Origin: Parabacteroides distasonis
GTDB lineage: Bacteria > Bacteroidota > Bacteroidia > Bacteroidales > Tannerellaceae
Direction: 5' to 3'
Assembly (NCBI RefSeq): GCF_004793765.1
Contig: NZ_SRYM01000039.1
Coordinates: 1 to 38,309 of the forward strand
Length of the DNA: 38,309 bases
Shown here one piece after another: positions 16,972 to 24,881 of this stretch. Position 1 is the stretch's first letter, and every line of letters starts with the position of its first letter. The position numbers and the translations under genes are program-made. The notes beneath the pieces are model-generated. The model did no database searches and was not told where the DNA came from. It saw only the letters and a list, made by a program, of their open reading frames with translations.

Positions 16972-17030
16972 TGCAATCGCTTCACTTTATTCTGTGGGTC
17001 TATATATTAAGGATAAAGCGAAGTGATGCA
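16972..17030. repeat. Iteron-like dyad 1 (candidate replication origin region)
   Basis: TGCAATCGCTTCACTTTAT (16972-16990) and its imperfect reverse complement ending GAAGTGATGCA (17013-17030) flank an A/T-rich centre with TCTATATAT. It lies between the RepA-like and primase genes. Confidence 0.5.
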
Positions 17031-17041
17031 AGGAATGGATA

Positions 17042-17096
17042 AACCGCTTCACTTTATTGCCGTACTCTATATATATGACAATTTAGTGAAGTGGTT
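17042..17096. repeat. Iteron-like dyad 2 (candidate replication origin region)
   Basis: AACCGCTTCACTTTATT (17042-17058) and AATTTAGTGAAGTGGTT (17080-17096) match 14/17 as inverted repeats around CTCTATATATAT. It shares the GCTTCACTTTAT core with dyad 1, giving four copies in alternating orientation within 125 bp. Confidence 0.5.
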
Positions 17097-17174
17097 ATAT
17101 AGACCGTACTTCTTAAAATGGTACGGGCGAAAAGAAAAATAAATCAATTCACTAACTACTCAAACAATTATCTT

Positions 17175-18131
17175 ATGGATATACAGACAGCCAAGCAAAT
17201 CAGGATAGCGGATTATCTGCACAGTTTGGGATATTCTCCCGTCAAACAACAGGGTATCAACCTATGGTATAAATCACCGTTAAGGGAAGAAACCGAAGCC
17301 TCGTTCAAGGTAAATACCGAGCGCAACCAATGGTATGATTTTGCACTCGGCAAAGGCGGCGGCATCATCGAACTGGCTTCACACTTATATGCTACCGACC
17401 ATATACCTTATATATTGGAACGCATAGCGGAACAGACACCACATATCCGTCCTGATTCTTTCTCTTTTGGCAAGCAGTCATCTTCCGAGCCACGTTTTCA
17501 ACAACTGGAGATTGTACCGCTTTCTTCTCCTGCCCTGCTCTCCTATTTGCAGGAAAGGGGAATAAACACGGAACTGGCGAAAAGAGAATGCCGCGAAGCT
17601 CATTTCACCAACAACGGCAAACGGTATTTCGCCATTGCCTTTCCAAACATATCGGGCGGCTATGAGATTCGTAACCGTTATTTCAAGGGCTGCATCGCCC
17701 CAAAGGAAATCTCCCATATCAGACAGTCGGGGAAAGCAAGGAATACCTGTTATGTGTTCGAGGGATTCATGGACTATCTTTCATTTCTTACTTTGAGATT
17801 GGAGAATTGCCCGAAATTTTCCGAGCTGGACAGACAGGATTATATGGTATTGAACTCCGTATCGAATGTGAGCAAGACCCTCTATCCGTTGGGTAGCTAC
17901 GAGCGCATCCATTGTTTCTTTGACAATGACCGTGCAGGGATGGAAGCACTCCGGCAAATTCGTATGGAATACGGCAGGGATTTATACATCCGTGACGCTT
18001 CGCAAACCTACAGCGGGTGCAAGGACTTGAACGAATACTTACAGGAACAGGCTGAAAGAAACAGGCAAGTCCAATCCGTAAAAGGGACGCACAATCGGCA
18101 ACCGAAAAAGAAGAATGGCTTTCGGTTATAG
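17175..18131 (+). CDS. Toprim-domain DNA primase (DUF3991-type, mobilizable element)
   Basis: 318-aa primase-like protein thought to prime replication of the excised or transferred strand. The N-terminal part (about 20-75) resembles the CHC2 region but lacks its Cys and His ligands (LWYKSPLREETEASFKV, WYDFALGKGGGIIEL). The Toprim domain shows the catalytic Glu in CYVFEGFMDYLSF and the DxD motif in HCFFDNDRAGMEAL. I place the start at the ATG at 17175; an earlier ATG at 17118 would put 19 extra residues inside the CCGTAC/GTACGG hairpin. An oriT-like region and a relaxase gene follow. Confidence 0.85.
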   Translation: MDIQTAKQIRIADYLHSLGYSPVKQQGINLWYKSPLREETEASFKVNTERNQWYDFALGKGGGIIELASHLYATDHIPYILERIAEQTPHIRPDSFSFGKQSSSEPRFQQLEIVPLSSPALLSYLQERGINTELAKRECREAHFTNNGKRYFAIAFPNISGGYEIRNRYFKGCIAPKEISHIRQSGKARNTCYVFEGFMDYLSFLTLRLENCPKFSELDRQDYMVLNSVSNVSKTLYPLGSYERIHCFFDNDRAGMEALRQIRMEYGRDLYIRDASQTYSGCKDLNEYLQEQAERNRQVQSVKGTHNRQPKKKNGFRL

Positions 18132-18260
18132 CCCACTATAACTACACGCTCCGCTTTCGTAGTTGTGGGCTCTCCCGAGGGGATTAGGGCTTTGCCCTAA
18201 TGACCCACTCAGGGCGTTCACCCCTGAGAACCCCGAGCAAAGAGTGACCCTCTCTTTGCA
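18132..18260. other. Hairpin cluster upstream of the relaxase: candidate oriT
   Basis: Four inverted repeats follow each other: CCCAC-AACTAC with GTAGTTGTGGG (18132-18169), ATTAGGGC with GCCCTAAT and a 3-nt loop (18183-18201), CTCAGGG with CCCTGAG (18208-18228), and GCAAAGAG with CTCTTTGC (18237-18259). MobV-type elements carry oriT just upstream of the mob gene, where a relaxase recognises such hairpins. The region is G/C-rich and holds no gene. Confidence 0.55.
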
Positions 18261-18337
18261 ATCACCGCTTATGGGTTGCACCCCTAAGAACCCCACTGCG
18301 GAAGCGAACAAAGCAATCTAATGTAAACAAAAAAACT

Positions 18338-19741
18338 ATGGCAACAAAATCAAGCATACATATCAAGCCTTGCAACATCGCATCGAGCGAGGCACACAAC
18401 CGAAGGACTGCCGAGTATATACGAAACATCGGGATGTCCAAAATCTATGTTGTGTCCGAACTTTCTGCCGACAACGAACAATGGATAAACCCGAACTTCG
18501 GCACTCCCGAACTGCAAACGCACTACGACAATATCAAACGGATGGTCAAGGAAAAGACCGGACGTGCCATGCAGGAAAAAGAGCGGGAACGCAAAGGAAA
18601 AAATGGTAAAATAATCAAGGTGGCAGGATGTTCCCCCATTCGTGAGGGTGTACTGCTCATCAGACCGGAAACCACACTGGCTGATGTGCGTGAATTTGGC
18701 GAAGAGTGCCAAAGACGCTGGGGCATCACGCCACTCCAAATATTCCTGCATAAGGATGAGGGGCATTGGCTGGGTGGAAAACCTGACACAGAAGACAAGG
18801 AGAGTTTCCAAGTGGGTGGAAAATGGTTCAAGCCGAATTATCATGCCCATATTGTTTTTGACTGGATGAACCACGATACAGGAAAGAGCCGCAAACTCAA
18901 TGACGAGGATATGGCAGCAATGCAGACTTTGGCATCAGACATTCTAATGATGGAACGTGGGCAATCAAAAAATGTTACTGGCAAAGAACATCTGGAACGC
19001 AATGACTTCATCATTGAAAAACAGAAAGCCGAACTGCAACGCATAGATGCTGCAAAGCGGCATAAAGAACAACAGGTGGAACTTGCCGAACAGGAACTCA
19101 AACAGGTAAAATTGGAGATACGCACCGACAAGCTCAAAAGCGCAGCCACCGATGCTGCCACAGCCATAGCAAGCGGTGTAGGTTCTCTTTTCGGCAGCGG
19201 AAAACTGAAAGAGCTGGAGCATAGCAATGTGGAACTGCATCAGGAGATTGCCAAACGGAACAAAAGCATTGACGATTTAAAAGTCCGTATGCAACAGATG
19301 CAGGAACAGCATGGCAAACAGATTCGTAATCTTCAAGGAGTGCATAATCAAGAGCTTGAAGCCAAAGACAAGGAAATATCACGATTGAATACCATTCTTG
19401 AAAAGGCGTTCAACTGGTTCCCTTTACTCAAAGAGATGTTGAAAATGGAAAAACTCTGCTATGCCATCGGATTTACCAAAGATATGGTAAACAGTCTTTT
19501 GACAAAAAAGGAAGCAATCAGATGCAATGGAAAAATCTATTCTGAAGAGCATAGGCGAAGATTTGAAATCAAGAATGATATTTTCAAGATTGAGAAAAGT
19601 TCGGTTGATAATAATAAACTGGTGCTTACAATAAACAGGCAACCGATAGGCGAATGGTTCAAAGAGCAATGGGAGAAACTTCGGCAAGGTTTACGACAAT
19701 CAGCGGAAGAACCAAGAAAAAGTAGAGGATTCAAGTTATAA
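18338..19741 (+). CDS. MobV/Pre-family relaxase (plasmid recombination/mobilization protein)
   Basis: Nicks oriT and pilots the strand during conjugal mobilization with help from a co-resident ICE. The relaxase domain spans about residues 1-215, with the metal-binding motifs HKDEGHW (138-144) and NYHAHIVFDW (167-176) and an N-terminal SSEAHNRR region. About 225-350 is a long coiled coil (ELQRIDAAKRHKEQQ, then MQQMQEQHGKQ). The 467 aa compare well with Bacteroides BmgA/MobV-type proteins. It follows the hairpin cluster and is the last backbone gene of block B. The ATG at 18338 begins the typical MATKSSIHIKPC N-terminus. Confidence 0.9.
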   Translation: MATKSSIHIKPCNIASSEAHNRRTAEYIRNIGMSKIYVVSELSADNEQWINPNFGTPELQTHYDNIKRMVKEKTGRAMQEKERERKGKNGKIIKVAGCSPIREGVLLIRPETTLADVREFGEECQRRWGITPLQIFLHKDEGHWLGGKPDTEDKESFQVGGKWFKPNYHAHIVFDWMNHDTGKSRKLNDEDMAAMQTLASDILMMERGQSKNVTGKEHLERNDFIIEKQKAELQRIDAAKRHKEQQVELAEQELKQVKLEIRTDKLKSAATDAATAIASGVGSLFGSGKLKELEHSNVELHQEIAKRNKSIDDLKVRMQQMQEQHGKQIRNLQGVHNQELEAKDKEISRLNTILEKAFNWFPLLKEMLKMEKLCYAIGFTKDMVNSLLTKKEAIRCNGKIYSEEHRRRFEIKNDIFKIEKSSVDNNKLVLTINRQPIGEWFKEQWEKLRQGLRQSAEEPRKSRGFKL

Positions 19742-19778
19742 TTCCGTTCTATATAATGCAAAACATCAATAAAATAAC

Positions 19779-19786
19779 TAATTTTG
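19779..19786 (+). promoter_or_regulatory. -7 element of the block B cargo operon
   Basis: TAATTTTG matches TAnnTTTG and implies a leader of about 250 nt before the zinc-ribbon ATG at 20046. Confidence 0.45.
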
Positions 19787-19859
19787 CATTCGGATAGGGA
19801 GCAACTCTTTCCAATACATAAGAAAAAAGAAGCGTTATGCTCATCAAGTATTTGGAAAC

Positions 19860-20012
19860 GTAGGAAATTTTCAAATTGCATACTCAGATGGCATAGTGGT
19901 TCTCACGCATATAGCGTGGGCTGCTATTACTACATCTGTATGCAAGGTTTCCTACGACCTCCGAATAAAGAAGTGGCATTGCAGTCCGCGCTTTTGTATT
20001 TTAATAACCTGC
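19860..20012 (+). promoter_or_regulatory. Structured leader A of the cargo operon
   Basis: GTAGGAAA (19860-19867) pairs with TTTCCTAC (19948-19955), and TGCATAC (19877-19883) with GTATGCA (19938-19944), enclosing a small hairpin CACGC/GCGTG (19904-19918). The core ATAGCGTGGGCT then continues GC, and a CGCGCTTTT block lies downstream. A similar arrangement occurs at 32590-32710. An open frame runs through it in frame with the zinc ribbon (GTG at 19896), so a coding role is not excluded. Confidence 0.5.
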
Positions 20013-20045
20013 CCTGTTGGACTGATGGGCAAAAAGAAAAACGAT

Positions 20046-20315
20046 ATGGAACAAAAATTCTGTCAAAGCTGCGGTATGCCGCTAACAAACGAAATCCTCG
20101 GTACGAATACCGATGGCACACTCAATGAAGATTATTGCATCTACTGCTACAAAGATGGCAAGTTTGCGCAGGATATGACTATGGAGCAGATGATTGACCA
20201 CTGCGCCCAATTCACTGATGAGATAAACAAGCAGTCAGGACAGAACTTGACACAGGAACAGGCTAAAGACATGATGCGTCAATTCTTCCCTCACCTTAAA
20301 CGCTGGAAAAAATAG
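20046..20315 (+). CDS. Small zinc-ribbon domain protein
   Basis: 89-aa protein with a treble-clef-like zinc ribbon: CQSCGMPL and YCIYCYKDG supply four Cys. A helical tail ends LKRWKK. It is homologous over its whole length to residues 5-90 of the AraC regulator at 26838, including the terminal KRWK, so it probably acts as a sensor or partner module. I use the ATG at 20046 (MEQKFCQSCGMP); an ATG at 20025 and the open frame upstream are alternatives. First gene of an eight-gene cargo operon behind a long leader. Confidence 0.82.
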   Translation: MEQKFCQSCGMPLTNEILGTNTDGTLNEDYCIYCYKDGKFAQDMTMEQMIDHCAQFTDEINKQSGQNLTQEQAKDMMRQFFPHLKRWKK

Positions 20316-20322
20316 ACTCGTT

Positions 20323-20613
20323 ATGTTTATTGCAATTCTCACATACAAAAAGCCGTTGAGCGAGGTTGATAACTATCTGAGTGCGCACCGTGAATATCTC
20401 GCCAAACATTATGCCATCGGAGATTTCATAACATCTGGGCCACAGATCCCTCGCATTGGTGGCGTGATAATGATAAAAGCCAACAACCGTGAAGCGGTTG
20501 ATGCTATTATTTCCGAAGATCCGTTCTACATCAACGGCATCGCCGATTATCAGATAGTGAAGTTTTCTCCGACAATGTTTGCCAACGATTCGTTAAAATC
20601 ATTTCTGGAATGA
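20323..20613 (+). CDS. YciI family protein
   Basis: 96-aa dimeric alpha/beta-barrel-like protein of the YciI family (ferredoxin-like fold). Some relatives act on chlorinated or hydroxylated aromatics; most have no known reaction. Family features seen are FIAILTYKKPLSEVDNYLSAHREYL at the start, with the conserved His-Arg/Glu, and SGPQIPRIGGVIMIKA with the loop before EDPFYINGIADYQIV. It lies 7 nt after the zinc ribbon and its stop overlaps the next ATG by 4 nt (ATGA), so it is translationally coupled to the reductase. Confidence 0.85.
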   Translation: MFIAILTYKKPLSEVDNYLSAHREYLAKHYAIGDFITSGPQIPRIGGVIMIKANNREAVDAIISEDPFYINGIADYQIVKFSPTMFANDSLKSFLE

Positions 20614-21179
20614 AAGTAATCGGTATTAACGGTAGCGCACGGAAAAATGGCAATACGGCAATCTTAATCCGCACAATATTTGAGGAACTGAATAAGAAAG
20701 GCGTTGAAACCGAGCTTATTCAGTTGGCAGATGTCGATATAGAGCCGTGCCGTGCTTGCTTCGCCTGCAAAGGCAAGGACAACTGTGTGTTCCGTAAAGA
20801 TGGTTTTGCCGAGGTATTCAGTAAAATGGTGGAAGCCGACGGAATAATACTCGGCTCTTCGGTCTATTCAGCCGATGTTTCATCCCGGATGAAAGCATTG
20901 TTGGACAGGGGTGGTGTTGTAGCAGCCACTAACCCCGGAATTCTTAAACATAAAGTAGGCGTGGCGGTTGCCGCTGTGCGCCGTGCCGGAGGCATGACAT
21001 CCGTTGATACCATGAATCATTTCTTTCTCAATAAAGAAATGATTGTCATAGGCTCGATTTATTGGAATATGGTATATGGGCGAGAAATCGGCGATGTACT
21101 TAACGATGACGAAGGTATTGCCAATATGCGCAACCTCGGTCAGAATATGGCTTCAATTATGTCTAAATTAAATTCGTGA
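20610..21179 (+). CDS. Flavodoxin family NAD(P)H-dependent oxidoreductase
   Basis: 189-aa FMN-binding reductase of the NADPH-dependent FMN reductase/iron-sulfur flavoprotein type, likely reducing quinones or other electrophiles. The phosphate-binding loop GINGSARKNGNTA is at residues 5-17. CRACFACKGKDNC (about 48-60) is a Cys-rich segment like that of iron-sulfur flavoproteins, and LGSSVYSADVSSRMKALLDR contributes to the FMN site. Cytoplasmic, with no signal. It overlaps the YciI gene by 4 nt and is followed by the META lipoprotein gene. Confidence 0.87.
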   Translation: MKVIGINGSARKNGNTAILIRTIFEELNKKGVETELIQLADVDIEPCRACFACKGKDNCVFRKDGFAEVFSKMVEADGIILGSSVYSADVSSRMKALLDRGGVVAATNPGILKHKVGVAVAAVRRAGGMTSVDTMNHFFLNKEMIVIGSIYWNMVYGREIGDVLNDDEGIANMRNLGQNMASIMSKLNS

Positions 21180-21237
21180 GATTATGTCATATTTCAATCG
21201 AAAACATATAATTAACTATACGAAAAGAAAAAAATCA

Positions 21238-21726
21238 ATGAAACTGCAGATTAAATCATTCATTGCTATCGCAATTTTATCGGGAGTAATCGCAACAGGA
21301 TGTTCTGGTAATAAAAAGAACAGTGCCAATGTCGCAGAAAGCACAACTTTGAAAACAATGGCGGATGCAGACATTCGGGGACAATGGTACATAGAAAACA
21401 TAGTCTTCAATGATTCGGATTATGTCCGCCCGGACGAAACTATGCACAGTCTTCGCCAATATATCATTTTTGAAGACAGCACATATTTCATCCAGACAAA
21501 CTGCAACACAATCTCGGGGCCTTACACCATTACAGGTGATTCAATCACTTTTGGCGACGGAGCAATGACCGAGATGGCTTGCGACGACATGGCGGTCGAA
21601 GACGCCTTGCGCAGGATTCTACCGGATATATCCACAATAGATCTTCAAAACGATTCGGTAGTCAGACTGAATGGGGCCACACCTGCAGAATGTATCCTGC
21701 TTCGTAAAGCGACCGAAATAAAATGA
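21238..21726 (+). CDS. META domain lipoprotein (HslJ-like)
   Basis: 162-aa lipoprotein: signal peptide with lipobox GVIATGCSGN, then a META/HslJ domain (RGQWYIENIVF to the C-terminus). Conserved META features are CNTISGPYTITGDSITFG and MTEMACDD. HslJ-type proteins are linked to heat and novobiocin resistance in E. coli; the molecular role is unclear. The start at 21238 gives a proper signal peptide; an earlier in-frame ATG at 21184 would place 18 charged residues before it. Part of the cargo operon, and its only envelope protein. Confidence 0.83.
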   Translation: MKLQIKSFIAIAILSGVIATGCSGNKKNSANVAESTTLKTMADADIRGQWYIENIVFNDSDYVRPDETMHSLRQYIIFEDSTYFIQTNCNTISGPYTITGDSITFGDGAMTEMACDDMAVEDALRRILPDISTIDLQNDSVVRLNGATPAECILLRKATEIK

Positions 21727-21755
21727 TGACCCCAATATAAAATATTTGTGATATT

Positions 21756-21965
21756 ATGCCATACATATCAGTTGAGAGCGGAGCATTGACCTCCGAGCAA
21801 AAGAAAGAACTTATCGAACGACTGACAGCAACAGCCGCCGAGATAACCCATATCCCGGAACAGTTCTTCACCGTCACCATCAAGGAATTGCCAGATGAGA
21901 ACTTCGGCATAGGCGGCAAGTCGATAGACGAAATCAAACGCAACTATATTGGAAAGGAACATTAG
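21756..21965 (+). CDS. 4-oxalocrotonate tautomerase-like protein
   Basis: 69-aa tautomerase superfamily member. Pro2 (MPYISVESGALT), exposed after Met removal, is the catalytic base of the family. The beta-alpha-beta layout and FFTVTIKELPDENFGIGG match 4-OT-like enzymes that interconvert enol and keto acids; the substrate is unknown. Thirty nt after the META gene and 2 nt before the GyrI-like gene. Confidence 0.85.
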   Translation: MPYISVESGALTSEQKKELIERLTATAAEITHIPEQFFTVTIKELPDENFGIGGKSIDEIKRNYIGKEH

Positions 21966-21967
21966 AA

Positions 21968-22600
21968 ATGGCATTTGACTATAAAAAAGAGTATAAAGCT
22001 TTATATATGCCTGAATCCACACCGGCAGTCGTTGATGTGCCTGTCATGAAATTCATCGCTGTAAATGGTGCAGGCAACCCCAATGACCCTGACGGCGAAT
22101 ATCAGAAGGCTCTTGGCATGCTATATCCGGTGGCTTATGCCATAAAGATGAGTTATAAGACCGATTACCATATTGACGGGTTCTTTGAATATGTTGTGCC
22201 GCCGCTTGAAGGCTTGTGGTGGACAGACAATGCCATAGGTGATTTTACCCACAAATCCGCCTTCAAATGGACAGCAATGATACGTGTCCCTGATTTTGTT
22301 GACAACAATGATGTTGAATGGGCGAAAGCAGAGGTGCTGAAAAAGAAAAGACTTGACTGTTCCGCCCTTTTCCTCATGACTTTTGAGGAAGGTCTATGCG
22401 TACAGAGTATGCACATCGGGGCGTATGATACCGAGCCTGCAACACTTGCCGTGATTGACCGATTTATAAAAACAGGTGGTTATATCAAGGATATTAATTC
22501 CTCCCGTCGTCATCACGAGATATATCTTTCCGATCCGAGGAAAACCAGTCCCGATAAGATGAAGACGGTTCTAAGAATCCCCATTGCAAAGCACGAATGA
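21968..22600 (+). CDS. GyrI-like small-molecule-binding domain protein
   Basis: 210-aa stand-alone GyrI-like (SHS2/BacR effector) domain protein. Such domains bind hydrophobic drugs or dyes, and some hydrolyse xenobiotics. Features seen: MKFIAVNGAGNPNDPDGEYQKALGMLYPVAYAIK near the N-terminus, FEYVVPPLEGLWW, and MHIGAYDTEPATLAVIDRFI near the C-terminus. No HTH, so not itself a regulator. It overlaps the GNAT gene by 4 nt. A related domain is fused to AraC in the gene at 26838. Confidence 0.83.
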   Translation: MAFDYKKEYKALYMPESTPAVVDVPVMKFIAVNGAGNPNDPDGEYQKALGMLYPVAYAIKMSYKTDYHIDGFFEYVVPPLEGLWWTDNAIGDFTHKSAFKWTAMIRVPDFVDNNDVEWAKAEVLKKKRLDCSALFLMTFEEGLCVQSMHIGAYDTEPATLAVIDRFIKTGGYIKDINSSRRHHEIYLSDPRKTSPDKMKTVLRIPIAKHE

Positions 22601-23580
22601 ATCTACAGCTACGACCATACAAATCAGCTGATGCCAATATAATCACTACTTGGCTTAAAAGCGAATATCTTATGCGCCAATGGTGCGCTGACCGATATGA
22701 GCGTTATCCCGTCACTCCAGATGATATGAACTCTTATCATCAGCAATACATTGACGGACATAACTCTATTGCTCTGACTATGGTTGACGGTGAAGAGATT
22801 GTCGGGTATATTACTCTACGCACTCCGGCAGATGATTTATCCGAACAACGTCTTGGTTTTGTTATTGTTGATGACTCAAAGCGTGGCAAAGGATTGGGAA
22901 AAACTCTTGTCAGCATGGCGGTTGATTATGCATTCTGCAAACTCGAAGCCACAAAAGTGTCATTGGGCGTGTTTGAAAACAATCCGGCTGCAATACGTTG
23001 TTATGAATCGGTTGGATTCCATCGTGTTGGCAGACAAGAAACTGAGAGTTACAGATGTCTTGGTGAAACATGGAATTGTATTGAAATGGAATACCAGAAT
23101 AATATTACAATACGCACAATTGAATCAGACGAAGCAATGCTCTTGACAGAATTCCTTTATGAAGCCATATATCAGCCGGCAGGAAGTCAGAAAGTGCCTC
23201 GTACAGTATTGCAACAACCCATGATATGGGCGTATGTAAAAGATTTCGGCAAATTGCCGGATGACATATGTCTGGTGGCTGTCGTTGACGGTCTGATTGT
23301 CGGGGCGGCATGGTCGAGGCTCGGCTGTTCATACGGCAAGATTGATGACACAACGCCTGAATTTGCAATCTCCGTATATCCCGAATACCGAGGAAAAGGC
23401 ATTGGCACAAGGCTTCTTTCTTCCTTATTGGATGCTATTCATAAAATAGGATATGGAACAGTCTCATTGTCAGTCGATAAATCCAATTATGCTGTGGGAA
23501 TGTATCTTAAAGCCGGTTTTGAAATATTGGAAGAAAGAGAACATGATTATATAATGGTTAAACGCTGGAATAATGAGTGA
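22597..23580 (+). CDS. Tandem GNAT-GNAT N-acetyltransferase
   Basis: 327-aa fusion of two GNAT domains. Domain 1 (about 1-165) has the acetyl-CoA loop RLGFVIVDDSKRGKGLGKTLV and ENNPAAIRCYESVGF. Domain 2 (about 168-327) has FAISVYPEYRGKGIGTRLLSSLL and NYAVGMYLKAGFEI. Both pyrophosphate-binding loops (R/Q-x-x-G-x-G/A) look intact, so both halves may be active or one may be regulatory. Substrate unknown; resistance-type acetylation is one option. It overlaps the GyrI-like gene by 4 nt and the esterase gene by 8 nt. Confidence 0.87.
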   Translation: MNLQLRPYKSADANIITTWLKSEYLMRQWCADRYERYPVTPDDMNSYHQQYIDGHNSIALTMVDGEEIVGYITLRTPADDLSEQRLGFVIVDDSKRGKGLGKTLVSMAVDYAFCKLEATKVSLGVFENNPAAIRCYESVGFHRVGRQETESYRCLGETWNCIEMEYQNNITIRTIESDEAMLLTEFLYEAIYQPAGSQKVPRTVLQQPMIWAYVKDFGKLPDDICLVAVVDGLIVGAAWSRLGCSYGKIDDTTPEFAISVYPEYRGKGIGTRLLSSLLDAIHKIGYGTVSLSVDKSNYAVGMYLKAGFEILEEREHDYIMVKRWNNE

Positions 23581-24355
23581 AATTCGACATATTTCATACG
23601 ACAGTACCTACCTAAACAAGCAGATGGCACTCGCGGTCTATCTTCCTGATGAATATAAATATGGCAGTAAATTCCCTGTATTGTATTTTCTGCATGGAAG
23701 AAGTGGTGATGAGTCTTTTATTGAGCAGTTAGGTTTGGCACAATTGACAGATTCACTGATTGCCGCATCCAAAATAGAACCGATGATAATCGTTTGTCCA
23801 CGAATGGATAATAGCCGTGGTCTGAACTCAGCCAAGATTGCACGTCAGGAAAAGATAGGTAATAATGTGATAGATGTCGGTAGATATGAGGATTATTTTA
23901 TCCAAGAAATTATTCCATATATTGATGGGAATTTCAATACAATAGCCTCTCGAAAGGGAAGATATGTAGGAGGGTGTTCTGCCGGAGGATTTGCAGCAAT
24001 CCATTACGGCTTAAAATACCCCGAACTATTTTCCAGGATAGGTGGACATATGCCTGCTATAGAAACTGAACTTGCCCTATCGGATATTCCCTATTATGGG
24101 AACGAACACAGTTTTCATAAAAACAATCCTCTGGAGTTCGAGCGATTTGAAAAGCTACATCAAAAGCAAGAGTGGTTTCTTGATGCAGGGGATGAAGATG
24201 AGGGTGGTTTCAACAATGCGGTGGAATCATTGTCCAAGAAATTAATATCACATGGAATCTGCGTCGAGCATCATATATCGCCCGGACATCATAATCTTCA
24301 ATATGTCAAAAGCAATATTTGGAAATACTTAATCTTTTACGGAAACAGGATATGA
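23573..24355 (+). CDS. Alpha/beta-hydrolase esterase (EstA/Fes-like)
   Basis: 260-aa cytoplasmic esterase of the putative esterase family (esterase D/enterochelin esterase type). The nucleophile elbow is GGCSAGGF with Ser136; the oxyanion region is LYFLHGRSGD; Asp in WFLDAGDEDE and His in SPGHHNLQYV complete a plausible triad. No signal peptide is seen. Last gene of the cargo operon, overlapping the GNAT gene by 8 nt. Substrate unknown. Confidence 0.85.
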   Translation: MSEIRHISYDSTYLNKQMALAVYLPDEYKYGSKFPVLYFLHGRSGDESFIEQLGLAQLTDSLIAASKIEPMIIVCPRMDNSRGLNSAKIARQEKIGNNVIDVGRYEDYFIQEIIPYIDGNFNTIASRKGRYVGGCSAGGFAAIHYGLKYPELFSRIGGHMPAIETELALSDIPYYGNEHSFHKNNPLEFERFEKLHQKQEWFLDAGDEDEGGFNNAVESLSKKLISHGICVEHHISPGHHNLQYVKSNIWKYLIFYGNRI

Positions 24356-24413
24356 ACGAGTTCAAACAATTAGGTTCACATACGGATTTTACCGCTAATA
24401 ATTGTATACTGCT

Positions 24414-24557
24414 ATGGAAAGTCGCAAAGTAATCATAACTTGGATTGCCGTTACAGTAGCAGTGATGTTCGCATTGCCGTTTGCTGTGGCAGGATTCGCG
24501 TCGGAATGTTCGGGAATGGCTTTGTGTATGATATTGTTTCATGACTTCATAAGGTAA
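24414..24557 (+). CDS. Small membrane ORF, probably a truncated gene
   Basis: 47 codons (MESRKVIITWIAV, then a hydrophobic run to CMILFHDFIR) encode one or two membrane-spanning stretches. It looks like the N-terminus of a permease-type protein cut short 20 nt before a MITE-like repeat. It may be a remnant rather than a working gene. Confidence 0.35.
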   Translation: MESRKVIITWIAVTVAVMFALPFAVAGFASECSGMALCMILFHDFIR

Positions 24558-24577
24558 TTGGAAATGGAAAGAATGGG

Positions 24578-24750
24578 TCAGTCCGAAAACCATGTGGGTG
24601 ATTAATCGTAAACGATGAGTTATAATACTGGTACCCAATCAAGCGGTTGTCTGACATACTTAATTTATAATGCCTTAAAAGAATCTGTATTCTTACATTG
24701 CAATATTGGAATTTTTTCAAAATATTATGTCCACAGGGTTTTCGGACTGA
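24578..24750. repeat. MITE-like element with 21-nt terminal inverted repeats
   Basis: TCAGTCCGAAAACCATGTGG at the left and its reverse complement at 24730-24750 (19/21 matches) bound 173 bp without a convincing gene. The inner part is A/T-rich. No clear target duplication is seen. Confidence 0.45.
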
Positions 24751-24808
24751 TCCGAAAGAATCACTGATCAATGCATAGTCGCTCGGCAGTTTTCTTAAAT
24801 AATACAAA

Positions 24809-24848
24809 AACACCCGATTTTACATTCTTGGGTGTAAAATCGGGTGTT
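24809..24848. terminator. Strong hairpin near the end of block B
   Basis: AACACCCGATTTTACA pairs perfectly (16 bp) with TGTAAAATCGGGTGTT around an 8-nt loop. The T-run is on the minus strand, so it blocks read-in from outside the element at least as well as read-out. Confidence 0.7.
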
Positions 24849-24881
24849 CATTTTACAATTTGCTGATTTTCAGCGTTTATT

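Noticed and set aside
16963-17174. CRISPR-like or tandem-repeat array between repA-like and primase genes
   Set aside because: The repeats alternate in orientation and are too few and unevenly spaced; an iteron or dyad reading fits better.
19930-20121. 63-codon minus-strand frame in leader A
   Set aside because: It overlaps the leader and the zinc-ribbon start; no start signal or family.
22784-23146. 120-codon plus-strand frame
   Set aside because: Out-of-frame shadow inside the tandem GNAT gene.
24547-24813. 88-codon minus-strand frame as a possible transposase remnant
   Set aside because: No transposase motif is recognisable and it spans the MITE-like repeat; the inverted repeats are better supported than the coding claim.
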